Shown here: piece after piece, positions 8,544 through 16,313 of the stretch
Layout: every line of letters starts with the position of its first letter
Numbering within the stretch: position 1 is the stretch's first letter
Source: Pseudonocardia broussonetiae
GTDB taxonomy: Bacteria; Actinomycetota; Actinomycetes; Mycobacteriales; Pseudonocardiaceae
DNA: 64,000 bases
Direction of reading: 5' to 3'
NCBI RefSeq assembly: GCF_013155125.1
Contig: NZ_CP053564.1
Location: 6,827,501-6,891,500, forward strand
Made by a program: the position numbers and the translations under genes
Notes under the pieces: model-generated
What the model saw: only the letters and a program-made list of their open reading frames with translations
What the model was told of the DNA's origin: nothing
Database searches by the model: none

Positions 8544-9524
8544 TCAGGGGCGGACGAGCACCTTCCCGATCGCGCCCTTCTCCACGGCCACCTGCGCGGC
8601 GACCACGTCGTCGAGGTCGTAGTCGGCGACGGGCAGCGCGGACAACGCATCCGCCTCGATGGCGGCGTTCGTCCAGGACGACAACCGCTGGAAATCACTC
8701 GGCGACACCCGGTACATCAGCGCGAACTTGATCGAGGCGTTCGCCATCGCCAGCTGCAGGATCGGGATCCTGGGCTGCTCGGACTCCCCGGCGTACACGG
8801 CGATCGTGGCATCGGGCGCGAGGACGGCGGCGTCGATGTCGATGTTCGACGCCAGCGCGACCTCGACGATCCGATCGACACGTCCGACGGACGCCAGAAC
8901 GCGTTCCGCGACGTCCTCCTGGCGGTAGTCCAGCACGAGGTCCGCTCCTGCGGCCCGCGCCAGCTCGGCCTTCTCCTCGGAGCTGACCGTGGTGACCACA
9001 CGGGCCCCCGCGTGCTTCGCCAACTCGATGGCGAAGTGCCCGACGGCTCCCGCACCGCCGGCGACGAGGACCGTCCGCCCTCGTACCGCGCCGGGATCAC
9101 CACCGAGGCAGTACGCCGCCGTCAGCGCGGGCACGCCGAGGCAGGCACCGAGCTCGTCCGACGCGTTGTCGGGGAGCGGGACCACCTTGTGCGCCGGTAC
9201 CACCGCGAACTCCGCGGCCGTGCCGTACCGGTTGTCGGCGGCGGCGAGGTAGAGCCACACGCGTTGACCGACGGCGAGCCCGGTCACCCCCGGTCCGATG
9301 GCGTCCACCCGGCCGGCGCCGTCGTGATGGGGCACCTGGAAGTCGTCGGGAGTGCGGCCGGTGAGTCCGGCGCGGGCCTTCCAGTCCGTGGGGTTGACGC
9401 CGGAGGCCGATATCGCGACGCGCACCTCTCCCGCCCGGGGGTCGGGCACCTCCAGCTCGACGAGTTCCAGCACGTCCCGGGCCGGCCCGGTGGTCCGATA
9501 GATCGCTGCTCTCACGCACATCAT
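8544..9524 (-). CDS. NADPH:quinone oxidoreductase / zinc-free medium-chain dehydrogenase
   Basis: The 326-residue medium-chain reductase starts MMCVRAAIYRTTG. It has a GroES-like N-terminal half (SGVNPTDWKARAG) and a Rossmann nucleotide fold with VAGGAGAVGHFAIELAKHAGA near residues 145-165, the signature of quinone oxidoreductases. It has no structural-zinc cysteine cluster, as expected for the QOR subgroup, which reduces quinones or enones with NADPH. The start may be either of two adjacent ATGs (9524 or 9521). It ends 15 bp from the convergent tail-like gene and is divergent from the VOC/QOR/MFS operon. Confidence 0.85.
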   Translation of the reverse strand: MMCVRAAIYRTTGPARDVLELVELEVPDPRAGEVRVAISASGVNPTDWKARAGLTGRTPDDFQVPHHDGAGRVDAIGPGVTGLAVGQRVWLYLAAADNRYGTAAEFAVVPAHKVVPLPDNASDELGACLGVPALTAAYCLGGDPGAVRGRTVLVAGGAGAVGHFAIELAKHAGARVVTTVSSEEKAELARAAGADLVLDYRQEDVAERVLASVGRVDRIVEVALASNIDIDAAVLAPDATIAVYAGESEQPRIPILQLAMANASIKFALMYRVSPSDFQRLSSWTNAAIEADALSALPVADYDLDDVVAAQVAVEKGAIGKVLVRP

Positions 9525-9850
9525 GGTGCTCGTTCCTGGTTGGACAGCGGCACAACCCCGGTGCGGCAGAGTTGGTCGCACTGCCATACCTCCCGCTGCC
9601 CGAGTGGCCGAGAGTGAGCACCGTCATATCCGACATGTCCGGGTGGCGACGAGCGAGCGGCCACACGTCCTGCGCGTCGACCGGGACCGCTCCGTCGCAC
9701 CGGACGAGCAGGACCGCTGCGCTCACGAGGTCCGCAGGAGCGTGAGCGTCGGCGAGTCCACCGACACGGGTGCGGCGCGGGCCGGACGGCCGCAGGGCCC
9801 TCGTCCACCGACTCGTGCGCCCGATCATCCGACCCATTCTGAGGAGACCC
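9525..9850. other. Gene-free stretch between divergent genes
   Basis: 326 bp between the minus-strand quinone oxidoreductase and the plus-strand VOC gene. Short open frames run through it but none has a start with a ribosome-binding site or a recognisable product. It presumably holds both promoters; I cannot assign boxes with confidence. Confidence 0.4.
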
Positions 9851-10378
9851 ATGACCCATCCCTTCGGGCCGATCCGGCAACTCGGCTACATCGTCAGGGA
9901 CATCCACGCGGCCATGCACCACTGGATCGAGGGCCCGGGCGTCGGGCCGTTCTACTACCTGGAGGACAACGGCGCGCTGGCGCAGTCGGGCGGCGTGCAG
10001 ATCGAGCTGATCGAACTCCGCGACGACTCCCCGTCGTTCTTCCACGCGTTCGTCGACGAGTTCGGCGAGGGCCTGCACCACGTCGCCTTCTGGACCGAGC
10101 ACTTCGACGCCTGCGTGGAGGCCGCACTGGCGCGCGGGTACCTCGAGATCCACCGCGGCACGTCGCTCCGCGGTGGGCCCGACAACCGGTTCGCCTACTT
10201 CCACCGGGGGTCCGCCGACGGCACGGCCATCGAGATCTCCGAGCGGGGGGCCGACAAGCGCGCTCTGTTCGACGCGATCGCCGAAGCCGCCGAGGGCTGG
10301 GACGGCACCGAGCCCGTCCGCGACATGGCGGCGCTGCTGTCCGAGGTCGCCGGGACGCGGAACGGGACGCGTCGGTGA
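9851..10378 (+). CDS. VOC (glyoxalase/bleomycin-resistance fold) protein
   Basis: The 175-residue single VOC-type protein opens PIRQLGYIVRDIHAAMHHWI, with GEGLHHVAFW in the second half, and resembles methylmalonyl-CoA epimerase-like or glyoxalase-like metal enzymes. His and Glu ligands are plausible at the usual positions (LHHVAF; TAIEISE). The ATG has GGAGA about five bases before it. It overlaps the next gene by four bases (GTGA), so the two are translationally coupled. The substrate is unknown; the context is a small oxidoreductase plus transporter operon. Confidence 0.8.
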   Translation: MTHPFGPIRQLGYIVRDIHAAMHHWIEGPGVGPFYYLEDNGALAQSGGVQIELIELRDDSPSFFHAFVDEFGEGLHHVAFWTEHFDACVEAALARGYLEIHRGTSLRGGPDNRFAYFHRGSADGTAIEISERGADKRALFDAIAEAAEGWDGTEPVRDMAALLSEVAGTRNGTRR

Positions 10379-11355
10379 AGGCCGTGCTGATCCACCGCCA
10401 CGCCGACGGCGCGGTGCTCGCGCTCGGCGAGATCCCGGAGCCGGAGCTCGGCCACGGCCAGGTCCGGGTCTCCGTCCGCGCCGTCTCGGTCAACTACGCC
10501 GACCAGTTCGTGCCCCAGGGCGGGTACGGCACGCCCCCGGCGGACGGCGTTCCGTGGGTGGCGGGCCTGGACGCCGCCGGTGTGGTCACCGAGGTCGGTG
10601 CGGGTGTCTCCGGCGTACGGGTCGGTGACCGGGTGATGGCCATGGTGGCGAGCAGCCTGGCGGAGCAGGTGGTCACCGACGCGCGGTTCACCGTCCCGGT
10701 CCCGTCGACGTGGTCGGACGAGGAGGGCGCGGCCGCGATCGTCGGCCTGCTGACGGAGTGCAGCGCGCTGGCCGCGGCCGGCGGCCTCCGTGGCGGCGAG
10801 AGCGTCGTCATCACCGGGGCCACCTCGGGCATGGGCCTGCAGGGGGTGCAGCTCGCACGGCACCTCGGCGCCGGCCGGATCATCGCCGTGGCGCGATCGG
10901 ACCGCGCGGACGACGTCCTCCACCGCTTGGGCGCCGACCTCGTCCTGCACAGCGCGGGGTGCGGCTACGCGGACCGCGTGCTCGACGCGACCGCAGGGGC
11001 GGGCGCCGACGTCGCCGTGGACCACGTCGGTGGCAGCTACTTCCCCGACCTCGTCGCCGCGGCGGCGATCGGCGGGCGGATCGTCAACGTCGGCCGGGCC
11101 GCCGGCGCCGAGGCGACGGCGGACCTGGAGGCGTTCTCGCTGAAGCAGCTCACCCTCCGCGGCGTCACGTTCCGCACCCGCACCCGGGACGAGCTGGGCG
11201 ATCTCTACCAGCAGGTCCGGGATCTGGACCTCGGGAAGCTCCGTCCGGTCATCGAGCGCGTCGTCCCCTGGGAGGAGACCGAGGAGGCACAAGGACTCCT
11301 GTCCACCGGCACCGTCGTCGGGAAGGTCGTCATCCGGGTCGCCGCCGAGAGCTAG
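10375..11355 (+). CDS. Quinone oxidoreductase-like medium-chain dehydrogenase
   Basis: The 326-residue product starts at GTG 10375 inside the stop of the VOC gene. The N-terminal GroES-like domain (VRAVSVNYADQFVPQGGYG) is followed by a Rossmann domain with GATSGMGLQGVQLARHLGAG near 142-161, typical of NADPH-dependent quinone or crotonyl-type reductases. It is only distantly similar to the oxidoreductase at 8544-9524, so the two are not a recent duplication. Together with the VOC protein and the MFS carrier it probably handles one imported organic acid or carbonyl compound (inference). Confidence 0.85.
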   Translation: MKAVLIHRHADGAVLALGEIPEPELGHGQVRVSVRAVSVNYADQFVPQGGYGTPPADGVPWVAGLDAAGVVTEVGAGVSGVRVGDRVMAMVASSLAEQVVTDARFTVPVPSTWSDEEGAAAIVGLLTECSALAAAGGLRGGESVVITGATSGMGLQGVQLARHLGAGRIIAVARSDRADDVLHRLGADLVLHSAGCGYADRVLDATAGAGADVAVDHVGGSYFPDLVAAAAIGGRIVNVGRAAGAEATADLEAFSLKQLTLRGVTFRTRTRDELGDLYQQVRDLDLGKLRPVIERVVPWEETEEAQGLLSTGTVVGKVVIRVAAES

Positions 11356-11403
11356 CACGTCCGGACCGCGCCCTCCACCCCCTTCGCACCAAGGAGAACG
11401 GCC

Positions 11404-12756
11404 ATGACCACCGACCAGCGGGGAACATCCCCCTCCCACTCTCTCAAGCAGACGCGGCGTGCGGCCGCCGCGAGCTTGGGGGGGACGATGCTCGAGTACT
11501 ACGACTTCGCCATCTACGGGCTGGCCGCGGCCCTGGTCTTCGGACCCGTCTTCTTCCCCTCCGCCGATCCGACGCTGGGCGTGCTGGCGTCCTTCGCCAC
11601 CTTCGGCGTCGGCTTCCTCGCCCGCCCGCTCGGCGGCATCGTCTTCGGCCACCTCGGTGACCGGCTGGGGCGGAAGAACGTCCTCGTCACGACGATGCTC
11701 ATGATGGGCGTGTCGACGGTGCTGATCGGGTGCCTCCCCGGACACGACTCGATCGGCTACTGGGGCGCGGTGCTGCTCGTCGTTCTCCGGCTCGTGCAGG
11801 GGTTCGCCTTCGGCGGCGAACAACCCGGCGCGATCCTCCTCGTCTCCGAGCACGCCGCCGAAGGTCGCCGGGGGCTGTTCGCGTCACTGCCCGGAGCGGG
11901 CGTCTCCTCCGGCCTGGTCCTCGGCAACCTCGCGTTCCTCGCGGTCAACAACGTCATGGATCCCGTCGCGGTGCAGACGTGGGGCTGGCGTATCCCGTTC
12001 TGGGCGGGCGGCGTCCTGGTCGTCGTCGGACTCCTGATCAGGTTCGGGCTGGCCGAGACCCCGGACTTCGAGAAGAGCAGGGCGAACGATCAGGTGTCGC
12101 GCTCCCCGGTCCGCGAGGTCATCCGCACCCACCCGTCCCAGATCCTGCTCGCCGGCGGCGTGCAGGCAGGGCAGGCGGTGGCGTCGTACATCACCGTCGT
12201 CTACAGCCTCGCCTACGCCCGTGAGCACGGGGTGCCCGCCGCACTGCCGCTCCTCGGGATCATCCTCAGCGGCGTGCTGCACCTCGCCCTCGTTCCGGCC
12301 GCGGGTGCCCTGTCCGATCGTTTCGGCAGACTGCCCACGTACCTCGCGGGTGCGGTGTTCATCGCTGTCACCGCGTTGTTCTTCTTCCCCATGGTCGGCA
12401 GCGGCTCCGCGGTGCTCGTGATCTCCGCCTACCTGCTGCTGTTCGGAATCGGCTGGGCCGTCATCACGGGCGTCTATCCCGCGATGCTCGCCGAGGCCTT
12501 CGCCACGAAGGTCAGCTACTCGGGTCTGTCACTGGGCATGCAGCTCGGGGTCGTCGTCGGCGGTCTGACACCCTTCGCCGCCACACTGGTCGCGACGCTG
12601 CCGAACGGCTCGACGCTGCTCGGCATCGGCCTCTCGGTGGTCGTCCTGCTGTCCGGCTGGTGTGCCGCGGCGCTCGTCCGGCGCACGCCACGGGCGGGAG
12701 TGGCCGCCAGCACGGGTCAGCCCGTCGCCGTCGGGGCCGACGACGCGGAGCGGTGA
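11404..12756 (+). CDS. MFS transporter, metabolite:H+ symporter (MHS) type
   Basis: The 450-residue, twelve-segment major-facilitator protein begins LGGTMLEYYDFAIYGLAAAL, the E-x-Y-D-F-x-x-Y-G motif of the MHS subfamily (shikimate, alpha-ketoglutarate, proline/betaine carriers). The MFS loop motif appears as GHLGDRLGRKNVL. It probably imports an organic acid with protons. AAGGAG lies seven to eight bases before the ATG. It closes the VOC-oxidoreductase-transporter operon and is followed by a strong hairpin before the convergent PucR-type regulator gene. Confidence 0.9.
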   Translation: MTTDQRGTSPSHSLKQTRRAAAASLGGTMLEYYDFAIYGLAAALVFGPVFFPSADPTLGVLASFATFGVGFLARPLGGIVFGHLGDRLGRKNVLVTTMLMMGVSTVLIGCLPGHDSIGYWGAVLLVVLRLVQGFAFGGEQPGAILLVSEHAAEGRRGLFASLPGAGVSSGLVLGNLAFLAVNNVMDPVAVQTWGWRIPFWAGGVLVVVGLLIRFGLAETPDFEKSRANDQVSRSPVREVIRTHPSQILLAGGVQAGQAVASYITVVYSLAYAREHGVPAALPLLGIILSGVLHLALVPAAGALSDRFGRLPTYLAGAVFIAVTALFFFPMVGSGSAVLVISAYLLLFGIGWAVITGVYPAMLAEAFATKVSYSGLSLGMQLGVVVGGLTPFAATLVATLPNGSTLLGIGLSVVVLLSGWCAAALVRRTPRAGVAASTGQPVAVGADDAER

Positions 12757-12768
12757 CGGCGTGCCGAC

Positions 12769-12801
12769 CTGTACCGGCCGTCCGGTCGACGGCCGGTACA
12801 G
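12769..12801. terminator. Bidirectional hairpin terminator between MFS and PucR genes
   Basis: A perfect 12-bp inverted repeat, CTGTACCGGCCG at 12769-12780 and its complement at 12790-12801, with a 9-nt loop, lies between two convergent stop codons. A second G+C hairpin (CCGGCCG...CGGCCGG) follows at about 12807-12834. There is no U-tract, which is usual in high-GC actinomycetes. Confidence 0.75.
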
Positions 12802-12838
12802 CGGTCCGGCCGGCCGAGGGCTCTGCCCCCGGCCGGGC

Positions 12839-13984
12839 TCAGGTCGGCTCGTCCGGGTCCGCGGCGAGGGCCCAGGCCACTTCGAGCCACGTCTCCGCGG
12901 AGTCCAGGTTCGCCCCGGTGATCTCCGTGAAGCGCGCGAGCCGGTAGCGGAGGGTGTTCCGGTGGACGACCAGCGCCTCGGCCGCGCGGGCCACGTTCTT
13001 GTCCGCGTCCACGTAGGCGCGGATGCTGCGCCAGATGAGCGTGCCGAACTCGCCCATCGGCTCGAGCGGCGCCCGGTAGCGGCGGACCAGGAGCGAGGTG
13101 ACGGCCTCGTCCCAGTCCACCGCCAGCCGCCAGCCGATGTCCTCGATCCTGCGGCGGCCGCGGACGCCGTGCCGCCCCATCCAGTCGTAGATGCGTTGCG
13201 CGAGCTCGAACGAGGCCGCGACCTCGGGCAACGGTGCTGCGGGGCCGAGCGCGACGACGTCCTCCGGTCCCAGTACGCCGACGGCACCGGACAGCAACCC
13301 GAAGCAGTACCCGTCGGCGACCACGACCAGGTCGCTCCCCCGCGATTCCAGACGACGTCGCAGGGACTCCACCGATGCGCCCTGCGTCGTGCCGGCTTTC
13401 ACCGTCAGGTAGTCGGTGGTGGTGTCCAGGCCGAGCTCCGCCGCCCGCGAGTGGACCTCGGAGACCGGCAGCCCCCCGGCGAGGACCTTCTCCAGGAACT
13501 CGGCGCGCATCTGGGAGCGCCGCAGCGCGCCGGTGAGCTGCCGGCTGCGGAAGAGCGCGGCCATCTGGTTCGTCATCAGGTCGCTGAGCTGCCAGAGCAC
13601 GCGAACGGCGTTGAGCTCCGCGACGGCATCGACGCCGTGCTCGGACGCGATCTCGAGGAACCGTTCCTGGATGACGCTGATGGACTTGCGCCAGCCCTGG
13701 ATCCCGTCCTCGACCGCGAGGCCCTGCCCGAGGCGCTCGTCGACCCGGATCGTCAGGGCCTCGACATCCCGGTCGTCGACGACGGGCGAGCCGGCGAGGA
13801 GCGAGTTGCGCACGGTCTCGAGGTTCATCCGGACCGAGGCCTCGATGGCGCTCCGCGGCACGATCGCGTACGGCGGCCGTTGCTCGTCGCCGTTCTCGAC
13901 CGTGCGCGCGACGAGTTCGTCGACGTCGTCCATCAGCAGTGCCACAGCGTCGCGGAACGATTGCGCGGCGGCATCGGCGCGCAC
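12839..13984 (-). CDS. PucR/CdaR-family transcriptional regulator
   Basis: The roughly 381-residue protein ends in the PucR-type helix-turn-helix NVARAAEALVVHRNTLRYRLARFTEITG, preceded by a GGDEF-related middle domain. This is the architecture of regulators of purine, carbohydrate-diacid and organic-acid use in actinomycetes. GTG at 13984 is chosen because GGAG stands nine bases upstream and the helical N-terminal domain begins right after it; ATG at 14041 would add 19 residues but lacks a clear ribosome-binding site. It is convergent with the MFS operon, a possible target (inference). Confidence 0.85.
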   Translation of the reverse strand: MRADAAAQSFRDAVALLMDDVDELVARTVENGDEQRPPYAIVPRSAIEASVRMNLETVRNSLLAGSPVVDDRDVEALTIRVDERLGQGLAVEDGIQGWRKSISVIQERFLEIASEHGVDAVAELNAVRVLWQLSDLMTNQMAALFRSRQLTGALRRSQMRAEFLEKVLAGGLPVSEVHSRAAELGLDTTTDYLTVKAGTTQGASVESLRRRLESRGSDLVVVADGYCFGLLSGAVGVLGPEDVVALGPAAPLPEVAASFELAQRIYDWMGRHGVRGRRRIEDIGWRLAVDWDEAVTSLLVRRYRAPLEPMGEFGTLIWRSIRAYVDADKNVARAAEALVVHRNTLRYRLARFTEITGANLDSAETWLEVAWALAADPDEPT

Positions 13985-14147
13985 TGCTGCTTGCTCCAAC
14001 CCGGCCTCCTGGCTGCAGTGTGCCAGACGAGGCAGCGGCATCGAGCGCGAACACCGGCGTTCGAGGTGCTCGCCGTAGAGGACGCGGCCACCGCCTGACC
14101 AGCGGATCGGGCACCGGCCGATCTCGCCGGCCGAACCACCCTCGTGC

Positions 14148-14176
14148 TGCGTCCCCGCGCCGGTACCGTCGTCAGC
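14148..14176 (+). promoter_or_regulatory. ECF-like promoter of sigZ (TGCGTCC-N15-CGTCAGC)
   Basis: TGCGTCC at 14148-14154 and CGTCAGC at 14170-14176 are separated by exactly 15 bases. The same two blocks with the same spacing stand, in reverse orientation, before the arsI-like gene and the secreted-protein gene. A CGTC-type -10 box is typical for ECF-type sigma factors. The box ends 49 bases before the sigZ start, so sigZ is probably autoregulated. Confidence 0.65.
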
Positions 14177-14225
14177 CGAGGGTGCGCGCCCGCCTCCGGG
14201 CGCCCTTCGCGGGACGGGACCGGAC

Positions 14226-14834
14226 ATGACACAGGAAGCGACCACCACCACGCCCGGCGCGGCTGCGCCGACCACCGAGCAGATCTGGCACGAGTTCGGG
14301 ACGCAGCTGCGCCGCTTCGTGCACCGGCGGGTGCTCGACCCGGACCGGGCCGACGACGTCCTCGCCGAGGTGATGCTGCGCATCCACCGCAACCTGCACC
14401 GGGTCGAAGACCACGAGCACCTCGTGCGATGGGTGTACCGGATCACCCGCAACGCGATCATCGACGAGTACCGACGGGTCGAGCGCGAGCAGGCCCGGCG
14501 GGCCCCGCTGCCGGCTCTCACGCCCGAGCCTGCCGACCCGGCGCCGGACGACGAGCAGGCGGGCGTGCTCGGCGAGCTCGCGCACTGCATGCGCCCGCTG
14601 CTCGGCGGGCTCTCCGCCGAGCAGCGCCGGGCGGTGGAGCTCACCGAGCTCGAGGGGCTGAGCCAGGCGGGCGCGGCCGAGCGTGAAGGGGTGTCGGTGT
14701 CGGGCATGAAGTCCCGGGTGCAGCGCGGCCGCCGCCACCTCGCCGAGCTGCTCGGGCGGTGCTGCGAGCTCGTCCTCGACGCGCGCGGCGTCCCGATGGA
14801 CTACACCCCGCGCCGCGACTGCAGCTGCGGCTGA
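14226..14834 (+). CDS. sigZ: SigZ-type ECF RNA polymerase sigma factor
   Basis: The 202-residue sigma factor has region 2 at about 20-85 (RRFVHRRVLDPDRADDVLAEVMLRIHRNL, then VYRITRNAIIDEYRR). Region 4 is at about 120-170 (LSAEQRRAVELTELEGLSQAGAAEREGVSVSGMKSRVQRGRRHL). The tail LLGRCCELVLDARGVPMDYTPRRDCSCG, with paired cysteines and a final C-S-C, is the hallmark of the SigZ group. No anti-sigma gene adjoins, so the Cys-rich tail may itself sense metal or redox state (inference). The window contains three promoters of one type, one of them its own. Confidence 0.88.
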   Translation: MTQEATTTTPGAAAPTTEQIWHEFGTQLRRFVHRRVLDPDRADDVLAEVMLRIHRNLHRVEDHEHLVRWVYRITRNAIIDEYRRVEREQARRAPLPALTPEPADPAPDDEQAGVLGELAHCMRPLLGGLSAEQRRAVELTELEGLSQAGAAEREGVSVSGMKSRVQRGRRHLAELLGRCCELVLDARGVPMDYTPRRDCSCG

Positions 14835-14853
14835 ACCCGGCCGCACACGCCGA

Positions 14854-14883
14854 GAGGGGCCCGCCGGATGCGGCGGGCCCCTC
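14854..14883. terminator. Bidirectional hairpin terminator between sigZ and arsI-like gene
   Basis: A perfect 13-bp stem, GAGGGGCCCGCCG at 14854-14866 and its complement at 14871-14883, with a GATG loop, lies between two convergent genes. Confidence 0.85.
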
Positions 14884-14898
14884 CACGCGCGAGACGGT

Positions 14899-15360
14899 CT
14901 ATCCGCAGCAGGGCCCACCCTCCTCGCAGGCCGCCGCGCACGCGGAGGTCGACTGCGCATCGGGGTTGGCCGGGTCGTCCTCGGTGACGGCGTAGAACTC
15001 CCACCATCCGTGGGGCACGTCGGGGGCGGTGACGAACACCTTGTCCTGCACGGCGTGGCAGCACACGTCCTGCTCGGCCACGGTCGTCTGCAGCCCGGCC
15101 GCCTCGAACCGGGCCAGCGCGGCGGTCACGACCTCCGGTGCCTGCGCCTCGACGCCGACGTGGTTGAGCGTCTCACCGGCGCCCGGGTTCTCGATCAGCA
15201 CCAGCTTCAGCGGCGGGTCCGCCACCTCGAAGTTGGCGTAGCCCTCGCGCCGCTTGTGCGGCCCGACGCCGAAGAGCGCGGTGTAGAAGTCGGCCGCCGC
15301 TGCGACGTCGGTGACGTTGAGGGCGAGCTGGACCCGTGTGGTCGGCTCCGTGGTGGACAT
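14899..15360 (-). CDS. arsI: ArsI/CadI-type VOC dioxygenase (C-As lyase family)
   Basis: The 153-residue VOC protein reads RVQLALNVTDVAAAADFYTALFG...REGYANFEVADPPLKLVLIENPG, followed by the vicinal pair Cys100-Cys101 in DVCCHAVQDKVFV. That is the signature of ArsI, which cleaves the C-As bond of trivalent organoarsenicals, and of cadmium-induced CadI. Likely metal ligands include His67 (LNHVGV) and Glu121 (WWEFYA). It ends in a second Cys-rich patch, ACAAACEEGGPCCG. AGGAGG precedes the ATG. Its promoter matches that of sigZ, so SigZ probably drives it; no ArsR gene is near. Confidence 0.85.
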   Translation of the reverse strand: MSTTEPTTRVQLALNVTDVAAAADFYTALFGVGPHKRREGYANFEVADPPLKLVLIENPGAGETLNHVGVEAQAPEVVTAALARFEAAGLQTTVAEQDVCCHAVQDKVFVTAPDVPHGWWEFYAVTEDDPANPDAQSTSACAAACEEGGPCCG

Positions 15361-15430
15361 GGTGGATACCTCCTGGCTCCCGGCAGCGACCCGGCGATCC
15401 CCGTGGATCCCGTCGCCCGCTGTCTCCCCT
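15361..15430 (-). promoter_or_regulatory. 5' leader of arsI-like gene, conserved with the leader of the 15470-16033 gene
   Basis: The 70 bases between the -10-like box and the start codon align almost base for base with the leader at 16034-16104. Shared blocks in transcript order are GACAGC, GATCC/GGTCC, GGGGATCG, CGCTG and the 15-base block GGGAGCCAGGAGGTA, which contains the ribosome-binding site. Conservation this long, beyond the promoter boxes, suggests a structured or protein-bound leader. I do not recognise a known riboswitch. Confidence 0.55.
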
Positions 15431-15459
15431 GCTGACGCGCGAGGGGCGGCGCGGACGCA
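15431..15459 (-). promoter_or_regulatory. SigZ-type promoter of arsI-like gene
   Basis: On the minus strand TGCGTCC (15453-15459) and CGTCAGC (15431-15437) are 15 bases apart, exactly as before sigZ and before the neighbouring secreted-protein gene. The -10-like block starts 77 bases upstream of the ATG. Confidence 0.65.
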
Positions 15460-15469
15460 CCTGACCAGG

Positions 15470-16033
15470 TCAGAACAGGCCGGTGACGACGTTGCTGTAC
15501 GCCCGCCGGCTGCCGTTGTCACCGTCGACGAAGGTGGCGTCGGCGTAGATCTCGTCGGTCTTGTCCCAGTAGCCGTTGTCCTCGTTGAGGACGCTGGCGT
15601 GCACCTGGAACGCGCGGTAGAAGTAGATGCCGTCGCTCCCGGCGAACAGGTAGCCGCCGGCGTCGTTGTGGGCACCGGCGAAGAAGTCGGTGCGCCACAC
15701 GTCGGAGTCGTACGAGCCGGAGTCGTCCCCGGTGACGTGGTAGAAGACGCCGCCCGGGCCCTGGCCCGCCGCCGCGCGCGAGCCGGTTGCGAGGTTGTTC
15801 ATGTAGCCGACGGCGTCGTGCTGGCTCATCGCGAAGCGACCGCTGATGATCACGTTGTAGTACCCGCCCGAGCCGTAGGCGTAGGTGATCTTCAGGTTGG
15901 CCCCGGACGGGGTCGGCGCGGCGGACGCGGGCGCGGTGGCGAGCCCGGCGGTCAGGCCTACGGTGACGGCGGCGATCGCGGCGGCTCGGCCGGTGCGGAA
16001 CATGATCTTCTTCAGAGCGGACGTCGTGGGCAT
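15470..16033 (-). CDS. Secreted protein of unknown function
   Basis: The 187-residue product starts MPTTSALKKIMFRTGRAAAIAAVTVG and has a Sec signal peptide: a positive n-region, a hydrophobic h-region and an ASA-AP cleavage site near residue 38-39. The mature part (about 149 residues) is acidic and rich in Gly, Tyr, Asp and Ser, with no cysteine and no repeats, and I do not recognise its family. AGGAGG precedes the ATG. Its promoter and leader are near copies of those of the arsI-like gene downstream on the same strand, so it probably belongs to the SigZ regulon and acts outside the cell. Confidence 0.75.
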   Translation of the reverse strand: MPTTSALKKIMFRTGRAAAIAAVTVGLTAGLATAPASAAPTPSGANLKITYAYGSGGYYNVIISGRFAMSQHDAVGYMNNLATGSRAAAGQGPGGVFYHVTGDDSGSYDSDVWRTDFFAGAHNDAGGYLFAGSDGIYFYRAFQVHASVLNEDNGYWDKTDEIYADATFVDGDNGSRRAYSNVVTGLF

Positions 16034-16104
16034 CGTCGTACCTCCTGGCTCCCGACAGCGGCGCTCCGATCCCCTGTGGACCGACGTCACCGGCTGTCCG
16101 ACCG
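16034..16104 (-). promoter_or_regulatory. 5' leader of secreted-protein gene, conserved with the arsI leader
   Basis: Partner of the leader at 15361-15430. It carries GACAGC near its 5' end and GCTGTC near the ribosome-binding site, which could pair to close a long stem, and the shared 15-base block GGGAGCCAGGAGGTA. The spacing from the -10-like box to the ATG differs by only one base from that of the arsI leader. Confidence 0.55.
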
Positions 16105-16133
16105 GCTGACGTCCGTGCGGTCGTGTGGACGCA
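16105..16133 (-). promoter_or_regulatory. SigZ-type promoter of secreted-protein gene
   Basis: On the minus strand TGCGTCC (16127-16133) and CGTCAGC (16105-16111) are separated by 15 bases, identical to the promoters of sigZ and the arsI-like gene. Confidence 0.65.
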
Positions 16134-16313
16134 CGGGGCCGGTCGTGTGCGTCCTCTGCGGGCGCCTCGGGGCCTGCTCCGCATCTGCGTCCACCGGCAG
16201 GGCTCGTCGTCAGCCCCGGAGACACGTCAGCCGGCACCGCCCCGATCACCCGCGAGTCGGGCCGAGCCCCCGACGTCACTCCCGCCGCGGGCTGCCATCA
16301 CGCACCTGCGACA

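Noticed and set aside
12839..14707. A 622-codon frame extending the PucR regulator upstream through sigZ
   Set aside because: The extension is antisense to the clearly real sigma-factor gene and has no conserved sequence.
15361..16104. Cobalamin or c-di-AMP (ydaO) riboswitch in the twin leaders
   Set aside because: The GGGAGCCAGGAGG block recalls the end of some riboswitches, but the leaders are only about 70 nt and the remaining core motifs of those classes are not there.
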